A stretch of 64,000 nt of DNA from Teratosphaeria epicoccoides (Eukaryota; Ascomycota; Dothideomycetes; Mycosphaerellales; Teratosphaeriaceae), in contig JADDMT010000009.1 of assembly GCA_021401465.1 (NCBI GenBank), forward strand, positions 62,001-126,000, written 5' to 3'. Below are positions 11,750-22,882 of the stretch, one piece after another. The position numbers were made by a program, and so were the translations under genes. How positions within the stretch are numbered: the stretch's first letter is position 1; the number at the start of each line of letters is the position of its first letter. Under the pieces are notes generated by a model. It saw nothing but the letters and a program-made list of their open reading frames with translations. It searched no databases and had not been told where the DNA came from.

Positions 11750-12320
11750 CTGTCCAACCTGAACACACCGCTGGCCCCATCGTCTCTGAGGAAGAGTCGT
11801 ACGAAGTTCTCGCGACTGGAGTCGTCATCAGCCATCACGGTAAGTATGTGAAAAGCCTTCTCTAGCTGATTTTGCCTTGTATCGTTGGCTCGCACGCGGA
11901 GACAGTCGAGGTCGAAGGCATAGTGCAGTGCTACACAGGACTTCGCATATGCCTTTCAGGCTTTGATGAGGACTCCAAGCCCGCGGTCAGCTAAACTGCG
12001 ACAGCTCGGTGCTGCTGAAGGGTCATACTCAAGCCCGGCATAATCTGCCGGGCTAGTAGCCCGCAGACAGTCGTCTTGATGGTCGTATAACTTCCCTTTG
12101 AAGCCCAAAGAATGCTTTTGCACCCTCGCGATATAGTGGAGGCATGTTGACAGTCAATATTCCCGTAGGGCAATATGCAGTGTCCTCAAGTCTGCGCGTT
12201 CGGCGACGAGCGGCGCAGCTCATCCTGCGCGCCACGCTCGCATCAAACGAGTACCGAGATCCTTTCAGATACCTTGGACTGATGGAAAAGGTCGCAGCGG
12301 CTTCTTGGGTCAACGCGGCC
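11750..12320 (-). pseudogene. HET-domain (heterokaryon incompatibility) gene relic
   Basis: A short stretch on the minus strand (about 12090-12250) matches the conserved block that follows the catalytic-like part of fungal HET domains. It reads VARRMSCAARRRTRRLEDTA, then YCPTGILTVNMPPLY and REGAKAFFGLQREVI, where intact members have versions of ARRMSWAARRxTTRxEDxAY, GLFxVNMPxLYGEGxxAF and RLQxEI. The Trp is changed to Cys and the first Gly of YGEG to Arg. No upstream HET start (SHTW-like motif) can be found, and stops follow soon after (12053). Downstream, a protein-like stretch continues in another frame to about 11760. HET proteins trigger cell death on fusion of unlike strains. This copy is clearly non-functional. 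The substitutions are not mainly C-to-T, so simple RIP does not explain it. Confidence 0.6.
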
Positions 12321-15300
12321 CCGGAGATTGAGAAGCCGCATTGCGCTCAACAAAGCTGGTCAGCGCTCTCAGGGCAGATGCGTAGGGCGACGCGCCCGCT
12401 CGTACTAACAGCTCGCCGTCTGACGGAACAGACCGTCCTCGAGCGCGTCATATAGCATGCGAGTCGTCGAAGGTTACATGGGCCATCTAGCGGATCTTAG
12501 AGGCAAACTGGCGCGGTATGTCGACAAGGTGCTTGTCCACAGTCAAGCAGGGTATGACGCTGTCAACGAGAGGATTATGCATTAGTAAAATCGAGGCAAA
12601 CCATCGCGCCGAACGTCCAAGAGTACATAAGGTGTTCCTGCAGATGTTGGACTTGCCGTAGTTTGATATGTTGCTCAGCCTACTCGCACGTGGCGGCAGA
12701 TTTCACACCGTCCTGACCTATTGGGATCTCAACACTGCCACTTCCAATGTCCAGCCCAATGCGCCAATTGAGTTAAGCAATATTACCAGGCTGAAGCTTC
12801 GAAGCATAGGACTGACTCCCTGACTCTTCATGGCTTTCATCGCAAATGCAGCCTGAGGCAGTACACTCCGGTCGCGACTGCACGAATGACTCACTAGGCG
12901 GGTTGCCTCTTGCAGAGTCATATCGGGATCCGTCTCGGCATCCAGGGGTGCCTCGGTGGCAGATCTGACAATCCGCATATCAATATCCTCCAGTAGATCT
13001 TGACATATCGGGACGGCCGACGTGGACTGCAGAGTGCTGGAGCTGATATGAAAAATAAGTTACGAGGCATCCGACTACAGATGCAGGCCTCTGCGTGTAT
13101 CGACATGGAGTGCCAGTCCGGATTGATAGATGTGGTGCAGCGCCGTGAGCTCTCTAGCTGTAGCCCACTAGCTATGACTGCATTCCTTCTGGCTGTGAGC
13201 ATCTAAAGAGCAGCATGGCACAGGTGCAGAAACATGCTACTATAAAATGACCACGTAACACGAATCAGAATGATGCTTGGAGTTCCTCCATGAACAACGA
13301 TTCTGGTAAGAGTTCAGGTCGATGTTGCACAACGTCACAAATATGCCAGCTCACCGCTCCGAGACGGCAATTCTTGATTCAGTACGGGATCATGCCGCGT
13401 CGAGTTCGTCAGTGCCTTCGGACGTAGATTTGAGGTTCCTGAACCGTCTCCGCGAGTAGGGAGAGCGGCCGCAGACTACTCTCGAGATCAGATGTTGGTT
13501 GCTCGTATTCGCTGGATCAGGTGAGGTCCAGAGGCTTGGCCAACCCCTCGCACATGGCGTCAGGCAGCAAGGGTACACCTACCGATACTGGTCGTTCGTC
13601 AAGATCGCCCATGTCAGGTACCCATTTGCCCGGTTGCGCCATTGACCAACAGTGACTTGATCCTTCCATGATGAAGCGGTCAGACAAGTCCACGCGCATT
13701 CATTTGCTGGCAAGCGTGTCTGTTTGCCGCGGCGTTTGGGCGCCGGCATGTGGCCGAAGGTGAACACAACAACGCCAGAAACAACCAACAATGCTGCGTC
13801 GATGTTCTTGACGAGCAAGGCCATCATCGCTCATCACGCGCCCGCCTGTCCTTGGTTCCTGCTCGCTTCCTCCAGAAAGATCAGTGATTGAGCAGTACGC
13901 ATCAGGTTCGCATCATGCGGAGTTACGACACGCAGTCGTCTACACATACGTTTAATCAGGTTGCATCTTTGCGCCAAATGATTTTGGGTTTGACATGCCA
14001 CCTATGCGACAAGTCTCCGGCCGTTTTGCGTGACACAGCGTTGGGACAGCTGCGAACACCTGATCCCGCAGGCTGCAATGCAATGCCGGCAGAGCAATGC
14101 CGACCGCCTCTTCAATGGACTTTCACCGGAATGCGCACAATCGTGTCGTTTCCCACCAATGCTGTTTACGGTTTGGAGCACCAACGTAGTCGTCGGCCTG
14201 CTCGAGAATGATCGTTCGCCTTTTTGATTCGTGGCAGGTCGAGTTTGTCGTGCGCGAAACACGGAGAGATGTCTGAGCGGCACCTCAAAATTCACTTTTC
14301 ATGCCAGTCATCATGAAGGCTGCTAATATCCAGGTTAGCAGCCCTGCGCAAACGCGCCAAGGTGTGGCAGTCTTGCAATAGACCTATCTGCAGCGATCAG
14401 AAAACTCTGTCGCGTCAAACGACTGGCAAGGTTGGGCATCTGAGAATTCCAGCTCGCGGCCTATAGCAGGACTAGTCTACGACTCGCATAGGCTTTTTTT
14501 CCAGAACACGCGCGCACCGGCTCCCGGCTTTTCTCAGCCCCATGAGAGACAGATCGACCATGATTAGATTAATGGCCGGCACTGGCTTGTCGCAGACTCG
14601 CGGTGGCTCGGAGCGTTTTTAACGACATTCTAGCGAGCCACTAGAAGTAAGTGTCGACGGCACGAGTAATTTGTCCGGCGAGGACAGCAAGCCACAGATC
14701 GATGGCGCTCAGACCGGAAAAACTGCAAAAGCGCTTCATGTGGGATCGTGTCCAAATGATGCCGCTCGATGCAGAACGGGGCAACCATACCGTAACAGAG
14801 GCGTACGAGTCTGACGGACGCCATACTGTCCCTCACACCTGCAACGTATTCGTGCAGCGTTCGTCTGTTTGCCGGCTCTAAATTTGCGCCCAGGATCCTG
14901 AGCGATGGTAAACTTTGGAAACGGTGCCGGCGCAGGTACCCGGCAGCCCAAATGCATGGAAGACGGGAATGGACAGGGGTTGCTAGTACTTGAAACGGGA
15001 TTCTTTTGACGGAAGCTCCCCGGATGAGCACTCTTGAGCACTGACTTCTAGAAAGGGAGGATTGATGGGATCAAGAATCATTGTCCGTCGTTTGCTTCCC
15101 CTGATAAGAGCAAATGTGAGCCCACAAATATTTTGGTCTTTTTCAAGACAGTCTTTCTTTCTCGCGCGTAGCAGCTGGTCCTTATAACAAGCACTTTTCC
15201 AAGCACTTCACTTCTGCAAAGTCACACAAGTGCACTTTTTGGACAGCCTCCATTCTGCGCACGCATCCTACATCGCACACGACCCAAGCCCTATTTGCGA

Positions 15301-15506
15301 AGCATCCGTATTGTCAACAGACCTGCATACTGTAACAGAGGCTTCAAGCCTGCGCTCCGCAGCTGTGCAACCAGCGCTGCCATCCTCTCTCGAACCGGCA
15401 CCAGGCCCTTGCGACAGTGCGTCAACCCTTGTGCAATCTCTCCATTCCATGTCGCTTAAAGACGCGAGCTTCCTGTGCTGACCTTTGACAGTTCTTCTTC
15501 AACTCG
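12321..15506. other. Desert, nothing recognised
   Basis: Frames are short and overlapping on both strands. A stretch on the minus strand near 12718-13010 has a protein-like composition (QDLLEDIDMRIVRSATEAP), but it belongs to no family I recognise and may be more of the neighbouring relic. No repeats or RNA genes were supported. Confidence 0.4.
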
Positions 15507-15711
15507 ATGATCACCAGAGAACACGAGCTTGCCGCAGCAATGGCACTCAATGGTCGCGGCGCTTACGACACAACCGGTATGTATCTCTGCCACCCTGTGC
15601 AGCATCACGTTGTCCTCCATTGGGCGGTATACTGATTGTCGCGCAGGCACTCCCAAGCCAAAGCCCCAACCTAGACCCTCAGGTGGCAGCGCTGGAACGA
15701 AGCGACGATAG
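15507..15711 (+). CDS. Possible small spliced gene, unknown
   Basis: A short coding possibility rather than a firm gene. From the ATG at 15507 a frame reads MITREHELAAAMALNG then RGAYDTTG. A good intron (GTATGT...CGCAG) follows from about 15575 to 15645, and after joining the frame continues TPKPKPQPRPSGGSAGTKRR to a stop at 15709-15711. The intron has a consensus donor, a GATTG branch-like site and a pyrimidine-poor CGCAG acceptor. The product would be only 44 residues unless there is an upstream exon. The Pro/Lys-rich tail is low complexity. I know no such family, and an untranslated RNA or chance is equally possible. Confidence 0.25.
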
Positions 15712-17740
15712 CAGCCCCGGCACCTCACACCCCGTTCGCGCAGCCTTCTCCGCGACGGCTGAGCACGGAAGTGGTGTGACACGTGAGGGACCGTATAGGA
15801 ATTCATTCCTGCCTGTAAGTTTTGAACCGGACAGCTCTCCGCTTGCTAAACTTCGGAGCTGACATGTTAGTTGACATAGCCTTCCGCCGAGCTGCCGCAC
15901 CATCCGTCACTACCACCATAACTTTTTCTTCCATGTCCCGCGTTCAGCGACATCAGCGACTTCCAGGCCACCACTGCTTATCTTGGGCATCATGCATTGA
16001 ATTATCGACTTCACGCGCGCTTGTCCAGCATCGATCCGACCATCACCGCTTCGCGAACCCTCCAGCATCGGCACCGCTTCGACAATACGATCACGGACAT
16101 TCGCTTCGATTGTTACTGGGACTTTCCGGCGTTCAGGGTAGAGCATCGAGTGGCAACACTTCCAGGGTTAAAAAAATTATGCGGGAATAGAACACTGCAC
16201 GTTACGCAGAGCGATCTGCCTTCTGGGTATTAGACGAACTTGTGTACATTCAATCAAAGCATTGGGCCGGCGTTCTTGGGCCGGGAAATGGACTTTGGCC
16301 ATAGCGTTGCATTATACCTTGTTACATGCGAACGGAGCCATGAGGTGCGTTGTCTGCGCATGGATTTAGGGTGGGATGATCATGTCATTTTTCGGTGTAA
16401 CCCTTGTTACTAGCATTAGATACCCCAGTGACAAAGTCGCAGCATTGCAACCACGAGAGAATCCTTCGCTGCTACGTCCTACTCACACTAACGCCCTGCC
16501 ATGCGGGCTCCTTAGTCGCCATGACAATGTCACGAAGCAATACAAAGGGAATTCTTTTGGTGGTGCAGCGCATGACATCGCTGTGCATACTGCTTTTCCT
16601 TTCTTGGCGACGTGCCCGACAGAACCGTTTTGCATCTGGGTCCAAGGATCCTCTCTGCCGTGGAGTGGAGCTATGGGATTTCTCCCGGCGCCCCGACAGA
16701 TTACAGGTGTTGACAGATGGTGTTACTGCAGGCCCACGGATGCAGATCCCTTGGTCGTAATTGTCCTTCCGTATGACCGGTGGCTGATGTCAGCCGAGCA
16801 AGAGAAGGTCGAATGCAACGCCAAAACGGGACGTGACTGCGACTGTCGTATGGAACGCACAGGGTCGCCAGTGTCAGATCGCCGCGTTACGCAGATTTGA
16901 CAGGTGCAACGCAACGCAAAGACATGGACAGGCATCGAAGCCGGGTCTGGGCGATGAGATCTCTCCACGGACTACGACCCGGTTTGCGAGTCCGATCTCG
17001 TGGGGTGTCACCCGAGCGACGCTGCACTGCAGGTCCTGCAGGAAAATCTTGCTATATAGGATTCAGATGACGGTGGAGTAATGTATGATATGTCGGTTAA
17101 GAGCTCTTGCACACCGCCTCTTACAGTCGTGAAGCAAGATATCCAAGGTGTGAATACATATTGGACTTGTCGCCAGCATCGCTACCCGGTAGCAGAGGCT
17201 GACAACCCATTTTCAGGTGACACACAAGAGCTCAGCAGACCGCTTTAGAGCATTTGTCGGAGAGCACTTGGCACCGTCGATGGCCTACTTACTAGGTTTG
17301 CGACAGGACGGCTGTAGGACGATGCATTGAGCAGAAATGATCGGCAGAGCTCATTTGGGAAGCACCTCGCCGCGCTGCCTCGACTCGCATATGTGCGGTC
17401 GTCTAGGAGTCTAGCCCTTTGACCACAGTTTCCATGCTTCGACTGAGAAACATGGGACGATAATTGAGCATCACCAATGTCAGAGCTTTGCGCACGTCAG
17501 ACTTTATGCATTCGGAAATGCGCTGAGTTGGTTATTGCACCTCTTCTTCTTTGTCTGCAACTCAAATGGTGTACCTGATGCCGCATGCGGCGATGTGTTC
17601 GATGCCTCAAATGTTTCAACAAAGCAGGATGGGTCAAAGGATGAGACCGATACTGGTGGTCAAGAGACCTTCAGCGTATCTATGTGGTCGAGCGGCATTT
17701 TTGCGAAGGAAAGAACATTGACAGGGAAGAGCTGCTCACC
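15712..17740. other. Desert, nothing recognised
   Basis: One ATG frame of 174 codons (16376-16900) is open but has no family-like motif and no codon pattern that sets it apart from the surrounding frames. Nothing else was supported. The last few hundred bases hold the promoter of the SAP-domain gene. Confidence 0.4.
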
Positions 17741-18599
17741 ATGCCGCCAAGAAATGCAAGAAGAAGGGACAACTTCGACCAGAATGACAAAGGGCAGAAG
17801 CTTCCGAATGACCTCAATGATCGGGTCTGGACGAATGACCTCTTGAGGGATCTATGCGCCTACTGGAAGATAGAGGTTTCTGGCAACAAAGCCGGCCTGT
17901 TGGCTAAATTAAGAGCGCATGCATTGAAGATCGATGACGGTATTATCATTCCAGGTCGAGATAGTTCTGAGGGCGGTGCAGCTTCTGCCAAGGCCAATCC
18001 GGAGCTGAAGAAGCGGACCGGGAAGTTGAGTCAGGATGCTGAGGATATTGATGCCTTCGAGACGGAAGAGGTTGCAATCAAGAGGTATGGCAAGAAGGAA
18101 GAGAAGACCAAGCTCTCAGCCGACGAGGATGATGGAGACGCTCCGAACAAAGGTCAGTATCGCAGCAACAAAGGACTGCATAGCATGCAACAGTGTCGCT
18201 TTGTTGCAGATGCATTGCTGATATTTTGCATTGGAAACAGTCTATGCAAGAGGCGGCAGGAACAAAACACCAGAAGGTGGGTTCAGAACTTCGACAGGCA
18301 ACAGGAGGGTCGAAGAAAAGAAGGTAGTAGAAAGGAAGGCCGAAGAAAAAGCTGCTGCACCCAGATCTGATCCGCCAGCACCTGTTCCGACCAAGGCACC
18401 GACTCGAAAGCAGAAGCGTTTTGCCAATGTGTACAAAGACGATGTCAACGAAATTAGAAAGCTCATGCGCAGCAAAGGTCACAACGAGGAGACCTCGAGC
18501 TTTGGGAAGATCTACGGCGCACTAACTCAGGCAATGGACGCTTTGTTCGAGATCGCGGACGCACAATCCAGGCAAGCTTCTCCAGATGTGGAGGTGTAA
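17741..18599 (+). CDS. SAP-domain nuclear protein
   Basis: Two clear exons, 17741-18152 and 18241-18599, give 256 residues. The intron is GTCAGT...GAAACAG, 88 nt, and the join AAA G|TC restores NKVYARGG. The ATG at 17741 sits in TCACCATGCC and starts MPPRNARRRD. Residues about 30-63 (VWTNDLLRDLCAYWK then IEVSGNKAGLLAKLRAHALK) form a SAP motif, a helix-turn-helix that binds AT-rich or scaffold DNA. The rest is charged and basic (RKQKRFANVYKDD), typical of a chromatin or RNA-associated protein. The frame is ended by TAA at 18597-18599, but coding character carries on in the same frame to 18822 and then 18897. A GC-AG intron at about 18572-18652 would remove the TAA. So the true C-terminus is uncertain. 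The next gene, EFG1, lies 270-570 bp downstream. Confidence 0.72.
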
Positions 18600-18899
18600 A
18601 AAGCAGGCGAGAAGTCGGGTGAGGAGGCGGGCGAGGAGAAGTCTGGTTCCAGTGGCAGTGCTAATAGGAAACGTCGTATTGCTGATAGAGATGACGGTGT
18701 CCATCAAGAGGAATCGCGTCCAGCGAAGAAGACTCGTGGAGCTCGCAGAGCATCGCAAAAGGTAGCGGCGGCTGAGGCCAAGCAAGGGCACGAGAAGGAT
18801 GAGCAAGAGGAGGAAGAGCAATAGGAGGAAGAGCAAGAGGTGGAAGAGCAAGAGGAGGAAGAGCAGGAGGAGGAAGAGCAGGAAAAGTCCGAGGACTAG
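18600..18899 (+). other. In-frame continuation of SAP gene with acidic repeats
   Basis: After the TAA at 18597-18599 the same frame stays protein-like: KAGEKSGEEAGEEKSG, then RRIADRDDGVHQEESRPAKK and TRGARRASQKVAAAEAK, as far as TAG at 18822-18824. It then continues as acidic repeats to TAG at 18897-18899. From 18801 a 15-base unit (GAGCAAGAGGAGGAA and variants) is repeated about five and a half times, coding EQEEE. One unit carries TAG where the others have GAG. Either this is the true C-terminus reached by splicing out the first stop, or a decayed tail that is now 3' UTR. Confidence 0.6.
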
Positions 18900-19168
18900 C
18901 AAAGGGAGCAGAAGACACCCCAAAGGTTGCCGGTCCAGAAACCATTAGTCCTCTGCCATCGTTTTCGTGCATTTTGCGGCTTCAAGACTGCAGTACTCCA
19001 GATTGATTTCGATGTGTTCCTTGGAGTTGACCTCGAAAAAGTTCGAGGAAATCTGAAGCCCCTCATGTTTCAGATCCCGCACGGGCCCCTCCCGATTGTG
19101 AATCCGGAGTTCTTCTCCCTCTTCCTTCAAGCTCCCATCTTGAACATATAAACCTTTCGAAAGTTAAT

Positions 19169-20002
19169 ATGGCGACCAAGCGGGATTTCGTGCATCCTTC
19201 GCGACAAGAACAAGTTCAAGCAGAACAGAAGCGCAAGCGACAGAAGCCAAACCATCTCTCCGGCAGCAAATCTTTCAAGAAGGCGCACAGCGTGAATGAC
19301 CTCAAATCCTCGATCCGCTCGCTCAGGCGACTACTGGAGCATAACGATGATCTGCCCGCGAATGTGCGGATCGAGAAGGAGCGTGCGCTGCAAAGTGCAC
19401 AGCATGACTTGGACAGGGAGCAGAGCGCGAAGAAGCGGAGTAATTTGATTGCGCGGTACCACAAGATCAGGTTCTTTGACAGACGGAAGGCGGAGAGGAA
19501 TCTGAAGAAGGCTCAAAAGGCGCTCTCTGTGTGTGAGGATGACGCTGAAGCGAAAGCGTTGCAGCAGAAAGTCAAGGATGCTGAAGTCGATGTGAATTAT
19601 GCCATCTACTTTCCACTGGACAAGGCATATGTGTCGCTGTACCCGAGCAAGAAGAGGAGAGACCGCGAGAGTGATGATGACGCGGCCCAAGGAGACGACA
19701 GTGGAAAGGGCGAGGTGGAGAGACAGGGTGATCTGGAAATGAGGGACAGGGTTAGGCAGTGTATGGCAGATGAGACCTTGGATGCTCTGCGCAACGGAAA
19801 GCTCACGGCTGCTGAGGAGCAATTGAGGGAGACTGTGGCGCCTGATGCCAAACCTGTCGTCAAAATGAAGCAGCAAGCTACGAAAGAGAAGATATTGCCG
19901 GGCGATGTCCATGGCAACAGGCGCGAGCGCAGGATTGCGGCGGCGGCTGTGAAAGCTAAGGCGGAGAGCGATAATGAGAGTGAGGGCGGCTTCTTTGAGT
20001 GA
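19169..20002 (+). CDS. EFG1: rRNA-processing protein EFG1
   Basis: Single exon, 277 residues, ATG at 19169. EFG1 is a nucleolar factor needed for early 18S rRNA maturation in the small-subunit processome. Family signs: a basic N-terminus, then HSVNDLKSSIRSLRRLLEHN (about residues 40-60), a long charged coiled coil, and the signature SNLIARYHKIRFFDRRKAER (about 92-111), followed by the LKKAQKALS helix and NYAIYFPLDKAYVSLYPS (about 136-155). A variable acidic and basic C-terminus ends in SDNESEGGFFE. The length agrees with other fungal EFG1 proteins. No intron is needed and no lesions are seen. RRP5, another early pre-rRNA factor, lies 2.9 kb downstream on the same strand, with a relic and a fold-back element between them. 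Confidence 0.92.
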   Translation: MATKRDFVHPSRQEQVQAEQKRKRQKPNHLSGSKSFKKAHSVNDLKSSIRSLRRLLEHNDDLPANVRIEKERALQSAQHDLDREQSAKKRSNLIARYHKIRFFDRRKAERNLKKAQKALSVCEDDAEAKALQQKVKDAEVDVNYAIYFPLDKAYVSLYPSKKRRDRESDDDAAQGDDSGKGEVERQGDLEMRDRVRQCMADETLDALRNGKLTAAEEQLRETVAPDAKPVVKMKQQATKEKILPGDVHGNRRERRIAAAAVKAKAESDNESEGGFFE

Positions 20003-20061
20003 TGAAAGAGCGAGATAGGGTGCTTTTGCACATTAAAATACCTATAATGTAGCATGACACA

Positions 20062-21880
20062 TCATTTTTGAAAACTTGACCCGATACCGAGATCCTCCTT
20101 GATGATTTTCGCGGCCGTCTCAGCGATCGCGCAAACAGACGTGATCATGATCCCACGAAATATGATCGGCATGATACTCGCATCGATTACGCGTACATTC
20201 TTGGTGCCATACCTCTCATCTGACCCACCACTCATCTCCTTTGGCATCATCGAACACTACCCGACTGAATGGTACTTCGTGGTCGTGTAGCTCCGCAGCA
20301 CCTCTTGCGCACTGCCCAGTGTCTTCGCATCAAGGCCTGCAGGAAGCCGCTCGCCGTACTTACTGATCGCGGATGCTACCGATTCAATCATAGCGAGCTT
20401 CTCGAGTGCTTTGAGGTGGTGGGCATGGATCAGAAGATCAAGAGGGAGAGAGTGGTGCTGGAAGTCGACTTTCGGCTTCATTGCAGGTTTAAAAGACTGC
20501 ATGTGTACGCCGCCGCCACTAGAGAGCGAGTGTGAAAGCATTGCATTCAAGGTGAGTGATTGTCGGCCTTGTGGATCTGGCGTAGCCGGTCTGCGGGTGA
20601 GATGTCTGGTCGTGGGAGCCTCTTCTGGACACTCGATCATCTTGCACATGAGCTCACTGATGGAAGTCTCACATCTGGTGAGACAGTCTGTGTTCAGATT
20701 AGCTTCTTATCAGGTGCACGAGTCAATTCGTCCTGGTCTCCTTTGCTCAGCAGGAACCTTGTATCGGCACGCATGCGAATGTGCAGCATGCTTTCTCTGC
20801 ACACAGAGTCGTGCGGTCGCTTTCGTAATGCTTGCGGGCGTCTTCAGCTGGCGTCGGTCTGATCGGTAGATCGTCTGCCGCCTCGAACGACAGCATCGCT
20901 TTGATGTAATCTCGGAGGTTCTCGCCGACTGATGGAATACCGTGGAGGAGCTTGATGCCCATGCTGAGTCATGATACCTGGGTTGCTATTGCCAGAGAGC
21001 TCGAGAACCTGTGGAGAGGCGAATGCCCAGCGACCACGATGACTTCTTTACTTGCTATCGCTGCCCCTACTTCGCCGCTTTTGATGTACTCCACCCACCT
21101 GGCCCATATTTGACCGTTCTGCTGAGCATCATCAGACACAAAATGTTGGACAGGAACGCCAGTCTTCACGCGCAGCTTGCTTCTGGTCTCGACAGAATTG
21201 AAATACGCGACACCGGCATGACTGCGCTCGCCGCCTGCAATATGATTCGTTGATGTGGAGCCTCCAAATGCCTCGCCATCAGGCGCGTCCTCCGTATTTT
21301 CAAGACCTAGGTTTCGGAATGTCTATACCCAGTCATTTTGCAGACAGCCTTTAGTGAGCGGAAAAGAAGCTTGGATCAGTCCATTGATTTCGTCGATCGC
21401 CTCAATGTCATGTCGGATGCTCAAAGCTGGTCTCACCTCCTCAGAAGAAAACACCACCGTCTGGAAGCGACGAAAGTACTTCTTCATGCCCTGCCAATTC
21501 CAGCCTTTGCTTCCCAGCTCAGCTCATGCATCCAGACCGGCTCTGCTTGGATAGATCAAGGCGAAGGAATTGATTGCCCTGGTTTCACCCACTAGGTTCC
21601 CGCGAGGGTGCTTGATGCTGCGGCAACTGATGCCGGCGTTGGGCTCCGAGGCAATTGCCAATCGTATTGAGGGTTGCCCAGGACGCAATCCCGGACCAGG
21701 ATGCCAGAAAAGAACACTTCCTGATTTCAACCTTTCCACACTGTCTGGTGATATACTTCAGGGCGACAGGCACAAAGCAGATACTTAGTGGCGTGGGAGC
21801 TGTGATCGGAGATGGAGCCTTACAAAAGAGGGCTTCCATATGTCTTGCTTCTGGATTTTCTGAACCTTTCCAACGGGATC
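20062..21880 (-). pseudogene. GMC oxidoreductase relic
   Basis: Scattered pieces of a glucose-methanol-choline type FAD oxidoreductase, in order on the minus strand but in different frames. GETRAINSFALIYPSRAGLD (about 21530-21600) is the GGSSAINxxxYxR-type region. KTGVPVQHFVSDDAQ with SGEVGAAIASKEVIVVAG (about 21000-21165) is the ASKEVILSAG block. GIPSVGENLRDYI (about 20900-20945) is the VGxNLxDH block. FKPAMKPKVDFQHHSLPLDL (about 20440-20500) and GTKNVRVIDASIMPII (about 20155-20205) are the C-terminal substrate and FAD segments. Stops and frameshifts separate every piece, the Gly-rich FAD fold at the N-terminus is not recognisable, and the catalytic HHxxGT region reads poorly. Intact enzymes are about 600-650 residues. 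I infer an old pseudogene. Confidence 0.8.
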
Positions 21881-22465
21881 ATTGGTAGCTGCGGGCTTCA
21901 TCGCAATGGTGCTACTTTGTTGTTTTGAGGACATTCTGCCAGAAATATTTCGCAGTCTGAGGGACAGGGAGGCATCGTAAAGGGATGAGAGCGACGGAGC
22001 TTAGTGTGCTAGGACCAAGGTGCGCGACGAAGGGCTTCCTGACTGGTTACAAATTACGGCTCCACGTCGCTACCAATGGGTTTGACTCCTCGCGCACCTA
22101 TTCATATGTCAGCTTGATCGAGCAGGACCGTGAAGCGATCAGATGGGTAGATGCGAGTCGGTCAGAACATAGGATGCACTTCCCGACCGCTCCACTGGCA
22201 GACCGTTCGGTCGCAGTGTTGACGTTGAGAGTGTCGTTGTGTAGCCTCAGAGGCATTGCATTCAATCCTTGGTCACGAGCTCGGTGAGACTTTGAAGCTC
22301 GTCACAGTTTTCACCTCAGCTATAGGCTTGCGTCAAACTCAAGGCGCTGCAAAACACGCTGGATATCTTGTTCACATAGTCCTGGGGCTCGTTTTGGGTC
22401 TGGGTCGTGGATGAATAATTGGTGAATGCTGCGACGATATAACTATATAGCATTACATAATAATC
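21881..22465. other. Intergenic, upstream of the GMC relic
   Basis: Nothing recognised. Base composition turns sharply AT-rich from about 22430, just before the fold-back element. Confidence 0.4.
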
Positions 22466-22626
22466 AGATTCTTCATATAGATGTTCATCTTCTTTCAGAT
22501 TTAGGTGTATCTTGATTTTTAAATAAGCTCTTATTTTTAAGGGATCTTCTCTCTATTAGATATCAAAAAATTAAGATATACATAAATTTTTTGAGACAGG
22601 AAGATGAACATCTATATGAAGAATCT
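22466..22626. repeat. 161-bp AT-rich fold-back element with 27-bp perfect inverted ends
   Basis: The arms at 22466-22492 and 22600-22626 are perfect reverse complements over 27 bases (left arm begins AGATTCTTCATATAGATG). The pairing stops abruptly outside the arms. A second imperfect inverted pair lies inside (22507-22520, GTATCTTGATTTTT, against 22565-22581), and the centre around 22521-22536 is itself near-palindromic. The element has no coding capacity and is much more AT-rich than its surroundings. This is how a small non-autonomous DNA transposon (MITE) looks. I see no clear target-site duplication, so the type cannot be named. Confidence 0.75.
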
Positions 22627-22882
22627 AGGTCCTCAAGCTCAAGCCGGATCTTCTTGTACAGAATGTGTAATAGCTTTAGAATGCGAAAAAGCACTTTAAG
22701 ATGCGAAAGTCCTCTCGTAGATTTGGGTATACTAATTGGCACATATAGACCGCCGTCCTGAACGGGGGATCATCGGGAGTGCGGCTCCCGAACCACAACC
22801 TGCAACAATTTTTTCAGAAATATGGGTACCGACTTCCATTCCATGCAATTAACGCTTGGTCACACAAGTCTCAGATATCACT

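Noticed and set aside
16376..16900. 174-codon ATG frame
   Set aside because: No family-like motif, no splice context, and composition like the neighbouring random frames.
22741..22800. Short hairpin (CGGGAG/CTCCCG) considered as a tRNA or terminator
   Set aside because: Six-base stem only; no cloverleaf or A and B boxes.
22856..22882. Upstream extension of RRP5
   Set aside because: It begins with TTG; the first ATG is at 22883.
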